Shown: piece by piece, positions 41,107 to 47,256 of the stretch
How the letters are laid out: every line of letters begins with the position of its first letter
Numbering within the stretch: position 1 is the first letter of the stretch
Source of the DNA: Anaerolineaceae bacterium UBA3924
Lineage (GTDB): Bacteria; Chloroflexota; Anaerolineae; Anaerolineales; Anaerolineaceae
Length of the DNA: 47,256 nucleotides
Direction of reading: 5' to 3'
NCBI GenBank assembly: GCA_002385985.1
Contig: DGEO01000021.1
Coordinates: forward strand, 6,804 to 54,059
Made by a program: the position numbers and the translations under genes
Notes under the pieces: generated by a model
Databases searched by the model: none
Seen by the model: the letters and a program-made list of their open reading frames with translations, nothing else
Told to the model about the DNA's origin: nothing

Positions 41107-42168
41107 TTATTCCGCCGCCTCGGTTGGGATTTCGAAATAAATCAGGTTCCCCTGATCCGGCGTGGACTGAACATCAATTCTCCCGCCCAGCATCTCGATC
41201 CGCTCTTGGAGCAGGTGAACGCTCAGCGCTCCAGGATCGTGCTGGTCGGCCGGCTCAACCCCCTTGCCATTATCCTCCATCGCCACCTTTACCCGATCCT
41301 GTTCGATAACGATATTAACCTTCATTTCCAGAGCGAAATTCAAGCCTTTATTCCGGCGGGCAGTGTTGGTCAAATACTCCTGCGCTGCCCGGAAAATTAA
41401 CACTTCCAGATACGGCTTCAAGCGCTGCTCGCCTCCGCGGGTGATCAGGTGCACCTTGACACCCGACTCCTCCTGGAAGGAATCCACATACCGCTTGAGC
41501 GTGGGGATCAGCCCCAGATCATCCAGCGACATGGGCCGCAGCTCAGCAATGTAAGCGCGCACCTTTTCAAAAGTCACCATGGCGGCGTTCTTCAGCTCTT
41601 CCAGCTCGGCCTTGGCCTTCGCCGGATCGATGTCGAACAGCCGCGCGGCAATCTGCGCCTGAACGATGAAATTCGAGAGGGCCTGAGCGGGCCCGTCATG
41701 CATCTGTCTCGAGAGCCGCTGGCGCTCCAGTTCCTGGGCGTTGATCACCATTTCCAGAGTTTCAATGCCCATCTTCCGCGCGCCGACGCCGTTCAGCTGT
41801 CCGCATTCCTGCAGGAAGGCCTCCATGCGGTTGAGGATGCGCAGCTGATCTTCCAGCGCGGCCTGCCGGGCCTCGAGGATCTCCAGCTGGTTGTGCATCA
41901 CTGCCCTGCGCTGCTGTGCCTCTAACGCGTGCAAATAGGCATCCCTTATTTCTGCCGGTGTCCAGTTCTCGCCTTCCGTTTCCAGCAGCTGAAGCTGCCC
42001 GGTGACCGAGTTTTCCTTCTGAGAAACCAGGTACACTTCGGCTTTGCTCTGCGTCACCCGTTCCGTGATCTCAGATAAGGCCTCTCTCACCCGGGAAATC
42101 TCATCTTGAATTTCCCCTTTGAACTCATCGAGGGATGGCGTGGTAAGGGAGTCGGTGGAAGGCTGCAT
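41107..42168 (-). CDS. Cytosolic DegS-like histidine kinase, orphan
   Basis: A 353-residue kinase-like protein without membrane helices. Residues 1-130 are helical coiled coil. The HisKA_3 helix carries H157 in RQMHDGPAQALSN, the DegS signature. In the ATPase domain the N box (QEYLTNTARRN) keeps its Glu and Asn, and the G1 box DNGKGV is intact. The G2 region, normally a Gly-rich GLGMRER, reads ALSVHLLQERI and lacks its glycines. ATP-lid function may be reduced. No response regulator lies beside it; its output could be the NarL-type regulator at 15 kb or one outside the window. It has AAGGAA before its ATG and lies just upstream of the PFK gene. Confidence 0.85.
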   Translation of the reverse strand: MQPSTDSLTTPSLDEFKGEIQDEISRVREALSEITERVTQSKAEVYLVSQKENSVTGQLQLLETEGENWTPAEIRDAYLHALEAQQRRAVMHNQLEILEARQAALEDQLRILNRMEAFLQECGQLNGVGARKMGIETLEMVINAQELERQRLSRQMHDGPAQALSNFIVQAQIAARLFDIDPAKAKAELEELKNAAMVTFEKVRAYIAELRPMSLDDLGLIPTLKRYVDSFQEESGVKVHLITRGGEQRLKPYLEVLIFRAAQEYLTNTARRNKGLNFALEMKVNIVIEQDRVKVAMEDNGKGVEPADQHDPGALSVHLLQERIEMLGGRIDVQSTPDQGNLIYFEIPTEAAE

Positions 42169-42294
42169 CTCTAACTTTCCTTGAGGAAAAAAGCTCTCAT
42201 ACTGTTGGGAATGTCTATAAATTATCGGTTAAGTATAGCATAAGGCACGGCCGCCGCCGAGTCATTTTTCACAATCTCCGGTTGTTGTTCTGTC

Positions 42295-43551
42295 TTACCG
42301 GCGGGCGCTTACCAGGAAGTCGTACCACACCGCCGGCGGGTTGACCGCCCACCAGCGCACCCAGTACAGGCCGGCCAACAGGAACAAAGGCGCCGGAAGC
42401 AGCAGCACCGGGCTGAGCACCAGCACATATCCGCTGCCGTGCAGTTCCCGGTAGATCCACCAGATCCCGGCGAACAGCAGCGCCATGCTGATCCCGGACA
42501 GGATGCCACCCATCCGCGGCCAGCGCTCATCCCAGGTGGCAAAGACCAGGATCAGCGGCAGCAGCAGGATGAAGAAGTTCTCCGGCTCAGTAGGTATGCC
42601 AACCCACTGGCTGGCCACCAGCGTCAGGCAGGTGGTCCACAGCAGCCCGCGGAACTCGGCATGGCGGGCGAACCACCATTCCACCAGGACCATGACGCCG
42701 ACGATGATGGAAAACCCGCTCCCCACCCGCTCGCCGAGAGCCGGCCACAGGACAGCGACGGCGGCTGCCGGGGTGCCGGGCAGGTTCAATTCTTCGTTCT
42801 GCACCAGCGCGGCCGCATTCTGGAGGATCCAGTCCGGCAGGAGCAGTGCCGACACCGCGCCGAGCAGGAAAACCGTCATGGCAAACCAGACGATCATCTT
42901 TCCCCGCCGGTTCAGCAGCGCCCAGATGAAAATGAACGCCAGCGGCAGCGCGATCAGCAGGGGTTTGATCATACACAGGCCAAGCAGCACCCCGGCAGAT
43001 TCATCTGCCCGGTCGCGGATCGAGTTCAGCGCGGCGGTGAACAGCAGCGTCACCAGAATCACTGGACTGCCGTCCACCAGCGGCCGCAGGCCGTGGAACC
43101 AGAACACCGAAAAGAGCAGCGCCAGTCCAAGAACCAGCCAGTGCACCCGCCACCCCGTCAGGCGGATGGAAAGGAATACTGTTCCCAGGATGGCCGCTTC
43201 CAGCAGGGTCATCCACAGCGCCCTGGCGAGCGCGTAATCCGAAATCATCGAAAAAGGGATGAAGGGGATGAACATGAACAGCGGCGAATACCAGTAAGGT
43301 TGGAACTCATTCGCCCGGGCGGGGCGGCCGTAGATGGCCTCGGCGATACGGCCGGTGACTTCCCTCGAATAGGGGCTGATCCCCTCACCCAGGAAGGAGC
43401 GGGTTCCGGTCCAGTACACCTGGAAGTCGGTCCCGCTCTCGGTGTGGGTTGTGGTGTAGCGGTGGTTGCCCCAGCTCAGCAGCACCAGCAGCCCTGCCAG
43501 CAGGACCAGGCCGATCACCCACAACACTAGCATATTACGCTGATTTCTCAA
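42295..43551 (-). CDS. GT87-type polytopic membrane glycosyltransferase
   Basis: A 418-residue protein with about ten membrane helices. The first external loop carries SGTDFQVYWTGTRSF with an Asp, followed by SPYS and YSPLF, as in GT87 (DUF2029) polyprenyl-phosphate-mannose-dependent transferases. The helix region with GLCMIKPLL is the usual GLxxxKP signature. Such enzymes add mannose or another sugar to lipid-linked glycans outside the membrane. The start is probably TTG 43551, with AAGGAG 10 nt upstream; ATG 43533 is the alternative. It is divergent from the amidase gene, with a perfect 17-nt palindrome between them. Confidence 0.83.
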   Translation of the reverse strand: MRNQRNMLVLWVIGLVLLAGLLVLLSWGNHRYTTTHTESGTDFQVYWTGTRSFLGEGISPYSREVTGRIAEAIYGRPARANEFQPYWYSPLFMFIPFIPFSMISDYALARALWMTLLEAAILGTVFLSIRLTGWRVHWLVLGLALLFSVFWFHGLRPLVDGSPVILVTLLFTAALNSIRDRADESAGVLLGLCMIKPLLIALPLAFIFIWALLNRRGKMIVWFAMTVFLLGAVSALLLPDWILQNAAALVQNEELNLPGTPAAAVAVLWPALGERVGSGFSIIVGVMVLVEWWFARHAEFRGLLWTTCLTLVASQWVGIPTEPENFFILLLPLILVFATWDERWPRMGGILSGISMALLFAGIWWIYRELHGSGYVLVLSPVLLLPAPLFLLAGLYWVRWWAVNPPAVWYDFLVSARR

Positions 43552-43570
43552 TCAGTCCGTTCTCCTTCGA

Positions 43571-43587
43571 AAGATCGCAGCGATCTT
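43571..43587. promoter_or_regulatory. Perfect 17-nt palindrome AAGATCGCAGCGATCTT
   Basis: Two exact 8-bp arms flank one central base. It lies in the 80-nt gap between the divergent GT87 and amidase genes, about 20 nt from the GT87 start and just downstream of a possible minus-strand TAAGAT -10. It is a good operator candidate. Confidence 0.5.
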
Positions 43588-43619
43588 ATCATTAAGAATT
43601 GGGATAAACCAATCCCCAT

Positions 43620-43625
43620 TATAAT
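43620..43625 (+). promoter_or_regulatory. -10 box giving a leaderless amidase mRNA
   Basis: A perfect TATAAT is followed by TCACTC and then the ATG at 43632. Upstream lies a short dyad ATTGG-N6-CCAAT (43598-43613). Confidence 0.55.
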
Positions 43626-43631
43626 TCACTC

Positions 43632-44420
43632 ATGGACACCCTGACAATTTCACTGGCTCAGTTCACCATCCAGCAGGGAGAACCCGACCGCAATGTCGAG
43701 CGGGTGAAGCAGCTGGTCGACCAGGCCGCCGGCGAAGGCAGCGGCTTGATCCTGCTGCCGGAACTCTGGTCCACAGGCTTCGACCTGGAGAACAAGGCCC
43801 GGCATGCCGCCTTCAACCGTGATCTGCTGCCCGAAATCCAGCGCTGGGCGGACGACCACAGCCTCTACATCGGCGGTTCGTACCTGCTCGAACGGGACGG
43901 CGCTTTTTACAACCAGTTCGTGCTCACCGGTCCCGGCGGATTCCGCTGTGACTATGCGAAGATTCACCTGTTCAGGCTTATGCACGAGGAGCAGCATTTC
44001 GCCGCCGGGGACCGGCTGGCGCTGGCCTGGCTGCCCCGCATCACCACCGGACTGGCCGTGTGTTACGACCTACGCTTCCCGGAGATGTTCCGTCAGCTGG
44101 CCGTAAAAGGCGCGGAGCTGATCCTGCTCTCCGGCGAGTGGCCCGAGCGGCGCATTGAGCACTGGCAGGCCCTGGTCAAAGCGCGGGCCATCGAAAACCA
44201 AGTGTTCTTCGCCGCGGTCAACACCACCGGCATGGTCGGGGGGACCGATTTCGGCGGCCAGTCCAGCCTGATCTCACCCTGGGGCAAGACCGTCCTGGAT
44301 GCAGGCAGGCAGGAAGGCCTCTTCACCGCCCGGATTGACCCGGGTGAAGTGGCCCATGCCCGAAAAACGATCCCGGTCCTCTCAGACCGCCGTCCGGATT
44401 CCTATCGCTTCTTCGCCTGA
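43632..44420 (+). CDS. Nitrilase-superfamily amidase, omega-amidase-like
   Basis: A 262-residue carbon-nitrogen hydrolase. The catalytic triad is complete: E44 in LPELWSTGF, K110 in DYAKIHLF and C144 in AVCYDLRFPE. The WSTGF segment and the IHLFR continuation resemble YafV/Nit2 omega-amidases, which hydrolyse alpha-ketoglutaramate or ketosuccinamate. There is no signal peptide. No ribosome site precedes the ATG, which agrees with a leaderless message. The gene stands alone, convergent with the GNAT-like gene. Confidence 0.9.
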   Translation: MDTLTISLAQFTIQQGEPDRNVERVKQLVDQAAGEGSGLILLPELWSTGFDLENKARHAAFNRDLLPEIQRWADDHSLYIGGSYLLERDGAFYNQFVLTGPGGFRCDYAKIHLFRLMHEEQHFAAGDRLALAWLPRITTGLAVCYDLRFPEMFRQLAVKGAELILLSGEWPERRIEHWQALVKARAIENQVFFAAVNTTGMVGGTDFGGQSSLISPWGKTVLDAGRQEGLFTARIDPGEVAHARKTIPVLSDRRPDSYRFFA

Positions 44421-44430
44421 GACTGTCTGA

Positions 44431-45558
44431 TCAAATGCTGCGGCGGTAGACCCGGTGGTTCTTGTAGGGCACGCCGCCCAGACTGATCAGGTCCTTGCGC
44501 ATCTGCACCGCGGTCTCGGCCACCTGCGTCAGTTCCGCGTGCTCGAAGTGGAAGGACTGGATAGTCTCCTGCATCTCATCGTAAAGCAGGGCGTTGCCGC
44601 CGCGCCCGTGATATTCGGGCAGCACGCCGGCGCCGTTCAGCGACACCCACTTGGTGCGCTTCATTTCCAGGATCATATCCACAACGCCCCAGGGCGTGAT
44701 GCGCCCCTTCTGGCGCTGCAGCGCGGCGGAAATATCCGGGAAAGCCAGCAGGAAGCCAACCACATTGTCTTCGTAGGTGATGATCTTGATCAGTCGGGGA
44801 TCCACCACGGAGAGCAGGTTATCCAGCAAGAACTGGATCTCTCCGTCGGTCATCGGATAGTATTCCCAGTTGTTGATAAAGGTCTTGTTATAGGCCTCGC
44901 CGATTTTCCAGGCCCACTTCTTGATTTCAGCCCGGTTCTTGAACCGCAGCACCTTGAACGTACCCTTCTCCCGCACGCGCTCCGCCACCCTGTGCACCTT
45001 TTCCGGCAGCTGGAAGGCTTCTTTCTTCATGTAGCAGGAGACAAAATCAACTTCCTTCTCGAAACCCAGGTTTTCCACCAGCCTCTGGTAATACGGGAAG
45101 TTATAGTTCATCATGGTCATCATCTGGCGGTGTTCGGTGCCCTCGATTTGAATCCCGTACCCGTCAAACGCGCTTAGCCCCTTCGGTCCGACCAGCTCGG
45201 TCAGTCCGCGCTGGTGCGCCCACTCGCAGGCGCGCTCGAACAGCCTGTTGGCAACTTCCTGGTCGTCAATGCTCTCGAAAAGGTAGAACTGGGCCTGTTT
45301 GGTCCCATGGTATTTGTTGAACGAACGGTTGTGCAGTGCAGCAATCCGCCCTACGACCTCTTTGCCTCTCTTCGCGATGAAGAAATCCGCCTCTGAGTGC
45401 TCGTAGAAGGGGTGCTTCTGCTTGTCCAGCATGGTGCGCACATCCGAAATAAACGGAGGCACCCACTGGGGAACGCCTTTGTACAGGCGGAAGGGAAAAC
45501 GAATAAATTCGTCAACCTCAGCACGCGAGGTTGTATCAATTTGCTCAATGATGACCAT
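44431..45558 (-). CDS. GNAT-like protein of unknown function
   Basis: A 375-residue protein with GNAT acyltransferase character. The N-terminal half has KRGKEVVGRIAALHNRSFN, a GNAT-like strand turn, and FGF-type packing near YQRLVENLGFEK. The C-terminal half has GVLPEYHGRGGNALLYDEM, which reads like the acetyl-CoA pyrophosphate loop (Q/RxxGxG/A). Proteins of this form are common in bacteria and have no assigned substrate. GAGAGG lies before the ATG. Nothing in the neighbours hints at its role. Confidence 0.7.
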   Translation of the reverse strand: MVIIEQIDTTSRAEVDEFIRFPFRLYKGVPQWVPPFISDVRTMLDKQKHPFYEHSEADFFIAKRGKEVVGRIAALHNRSFNKYHGTKQAQFYLFESIDDQEVANRLFERACEWAHQRGLTELVGPKGLSAFDGYGIQIEGTEHRQMMTMMNYNFPYYQRLVENLGFEKEVDFVSCYMKKEAFQLPEKVHRVAERVREKGTFKVLRFKNRAEIKKWAWKIGEAYNKTFINNWEYYPMTDGEIQFLLDNLLSVVDPRLIKIITYEDNVVGFLLAFPDISAALQRQKGRITPWGVVDMILEMKRTKWVSLNGAGVLPEYHGRGGNALLYDEMQETIQSFHFEHAELTQVAETAVQMRKDLISLGGVPYKNHRVYRRSI

Positions 45559-45796
45559 GGTGTCCTCTCAGTTGTTTATCAATGATGAAATGAATGCTTT
45601 GATTGTACTTCCAAAAGCCATCTTGCAACAGAACTTGAAGACATTTTCTCTCGGTACTGGTCTTAACACCGAGATCTGAAAAAGGATTTGCTCTGGTCAT
45701 GGCTGCATTCAACCCGTCCGGAACACCATTCAAATTGAATTCTTTTCTATAATTGGGTTAGCTTGTAGATCAAATTTGTGTGATTAAAGAGAGATC
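45559..45796. other. AT-richer intergenic region with divergent promoters
   Basis: This 238-nt gap is less GC-rich than its surroundings. A TATAAT at 45748-45753 probably serves the thioredoxin-domain gene. On the minus strand TTGCAA and TACAAT, 15 bp apart, could serve the GNAT-like gene. A small palindrome TTCAAATTGAA lies upstream of the TATAAT. No gene or RNA is evident. Confidence 0.4.
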
Positions 45797-47256
45797 ATGC
45801 CCAATCAGTTAGCCAGCGAAGTATCCCCTTACCTTCTGCAGCACGCAGACAATCCGGTCAACTGGTACCCGTGGGGCGAAGAAGCCCTGAAAAGAGCGAG
45901 GGAGGAAGACAAGCCCATCTTCCTCAGCATCGGCTATGCGGCCTGTCACTGGTGTCATGTGATGGCGCACGAATCCTTTGAGGATGAGGAGACAGCCCGC
46001 ATCCTGAACGAGCACTTCGTCAGCATCAAAGTGGACCGCGAGGAACGTCCAGACCTGGACACCATTTACATGAACGCCGTGGTCGCAATGACCGGTCAGG
46101 GCGGCTGGCCAATGTCCGTCTTCCTGACCCCATCTGGAGAGCCGTTCTACGGCGGCACCTACTTCCCCCCGCGCCGCCGCCAGGGGATGCCCGCCTTCAT
46201 AGATGTTCTGAACAGCATCATCGCCGTCTGGAGCGGTGATCGCAGTGAAATCTACTCCGTCTCGGCCCGCCTGACCCAGCATCTTCGCGACAGCATCCAG
46301 TGGGTCGGCCTGCAGGCCCCGGAAGAGATCAACCGCACCGTGCTGGACCGGGCAACCACGTCTATCCTGGCTTCTTACGACATGCAGAACGGCGGCTGGG
46401 GCAAGGCGCCCAAATTCCCCCAGCCGATGACCATCGAGTTCCTGCTGGCGCAGAGCGTGCGGGGATTCGAAAATGCGCTCTCCACCGCCTCTCATGCGCT
46501 GGAAGCCATGTCCCGCGGCGGCATGTATGATGTGGTCGGGGGCGGTTTCCACCGCTACTCCACCGACCGCAAATGGCTGGTGCCCCATTTCGAGAAAATG
46601 CTGTATGACAACGCCCAGCTTGCCCTGGCCTACCTGCACGCCAGCCTGCTGACCGGCAGCGAAAACGAGCGCATCGTGTGTACGGAGACGCTGGACTTCC
46701 TCATCCGTGAGATGCGGCTCCCCGGCGGCGGGTTTATCTCCAGCCTGGACGCGGATATCAACGGCCAGGAGGGCCTGACCTATCTCTGGACCCCTGCGGA
46801 GCTGCGTGAAGCCATCGGCAGCGAGGAAGATTTCGAGTTCTTCACACGCATCTACCCGCTTACCCCGTCCGGCGATTTTGAGGGCAGGAACATCCTGCAG
46901 CGGGACCAGACCTGGGAAGCCAAAGTGGAAGAGCTGGAAATGGTGGTGGATGAACTCCGCCGGCGCGTATTGAAGATCAAGGCCCGACTGCTGGATTACC
47001 GCAGCCGCCGCCCCCAGCCCGGACGAGACGACAAAGTGCTGGTCAGCTGGAATGCGCTTACCTTGCGCGCCTTCGCCGAAGCCGCAATGTACCTGCGCCG
47101 CCCGGACTACCTGCAGATCGCCCGGGACAACGCCCGCTTCCTGCTGAGCGAACTGTATCGGGACGGCCGGCTGCTGCGCTCCTGGCGGGAGGGGCAGGCC
47201 CGACACGATGCCTATCTGGAAGACTATGCTGCCCTGATCATCGGGTTGATTTCACT
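45797..47256 (+). CDS. Thioredoxin-domain protein DUF255/YyaL (partial, 3' end outside)
   Basis: An open frame of 486 codons reaches the right edge without a stop. Full-length relatives have about 680 residues, so some 200 are missing. The N terminus is diagnostic: SPYLLQHADNPVNWYPW, then the thioredoxin-like CHWCHVM motif, VDREERPDLD and GQGGWPMSVFLTP. After residue 190 an (alpha/alpha) barrel like that of N-acylglucosamine 2-epimerases begins (GGWGKAPKFPQ, GGGFHRYSTD, HFEKMLYDNAQL). These YyaL/spermatogenesis-associated-20-like proteins have no settled activity. GAGAG lies before the ATG. A long minus-strand frame opposite it is an artefact. Confidence 0.92.
   Translation, partial: MPNQLASEVSPYLLQHADNPVNWYPWGEEALKRAREEDKPIFLSIGYAACHWCHVMAHESFEDEETARILNEHFVSIKVDREERPDLDTIYMNAVVAMTGQGGWPMSVFLTPSGEPFYGGTYFPPRRRQGMPAFIDVLNSIIAVWSGDRSEIYSVSARLTQHLRDSIQWVGLQAPEEINRTVLDRATTSILASYDMQNGGWGKAPKFPQPMTIEFLLAQSVRGFENALSTASHALEAMSRGGMYDVVGGGFHRYSTDRKWLVPHFEKMLYDNAQLALAYLHASLLTGSENERIVCTETLDFLIREMRLPGGGFISSLDADINGQEGLTYLWTPAELREAIGSEEDFEFFTRIYPLTPSGDFEGRNILQRDQTWEAKVEELEMVVDELRRRVLKIKARLLDYRSRRPQPGRDDKVLVSWNALTLRAFAEAAMYLRRPDYLQIARDNARFLLSELYRDGRLLRSWREGQARHDAYLEDYAALIIGLIS

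Noticed and set aside
45809..47206. 465-codon minus-strand frame
   Set aside because: It is the shadow of the DUF255/YyaL gene on the plus strand, whose protein is clearly recognisable but lacks a stop inside the window.

Overview
The window is a dense, GC-rich bacterial chromosome segment of about 47 kb with roughly 38 protein genes, one tRNA and almost no non-coding space. No insertion sequence, phage gene, CRISPR array or rRNA was seen. Gene content suggests a member of the Chloroflexota, probably Anaerolineae-like. This rests on recalled family resemblance only: lipoproteins of Gram-positive style, a PPi-type phosphofructokinase, a BchI-type ATPase beside RsmD, and a DUF348/G5 surface protein. 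Treat the taxon as an inference.

Layout. 1-4087: a PRC-barrel protein, a lipoprotein M1 metallopeptidase, a dodecin-like small protein and an M50 protease with CBS domains. 4267-9728: a four-gene operon behind a good sigma70-type promoter, encoding an (alpha/alpha)6 glycoside hydrolase, a GT20 trehalose-6-phosphate-synthase-like enzyme, a GT4 glycosyltransferase and a trehalose-phosphatase-like HAD enzyme; this looks like a compatible-solute module. 9746-14938: a glycine-rich DUF1269-like protein, a dynamin-like GTPase, TypA/BipA and a polytopic membrane protein. 15089-16926: a NarL-type two-component system. 17141-21501: a GH13 cyclomaltodextrinase/neopullulanase-like enzyme, glycerol kinase and ribosomal protein L25. 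21557-27579 (minus strand): a six-gene operon of cysteine desulfurase, MnmA, a small membrane protein, an S9 peptidase, TrmI and a CoA-type Nudix hydrolase, i.e. sulfur relay and tRNA modification. 27716-30912: phosphohexomutase, TatD DNase and polyprenyl synthase. 30971-31052: tRNA-Leu(GAG). 31211-32950: PlsX and a NERD-like protein. 32981-34366: ScpB and RluB-type pseudouridine synthase. 34448-39285: a DUF348-G5-propeller lipoprotein, then UDP-xylose-synthase-like, GtrA, BchI-type ATPase and RsmD. 39286-43551 (minus): Nudix, PPi-type PFK, a DegS-like sensor kinase and a GT87 membrane glycosyltransferase. 43632-47256: nitrilase-family amidase, a GNAT-like protein, and a thioredoxin-domain (DUF255/YyaL) protein cut by the window's right edge.

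The most interesting points are the solute operon with a GT4 gene wedged between synthase and phosphatase and a GT20 with a non-canonical active-site loop; an RsmD whose catalytic Asp is Ala; a phosphofructokinase with PPi-type residues next to a sensor kinase whose G2 box is degenerate; and a set of promoters in which TATAAT sits exactly 6 nt before the ATG, indicating leaderless mRNAs. Two of these promoters share an identical 15-mer.
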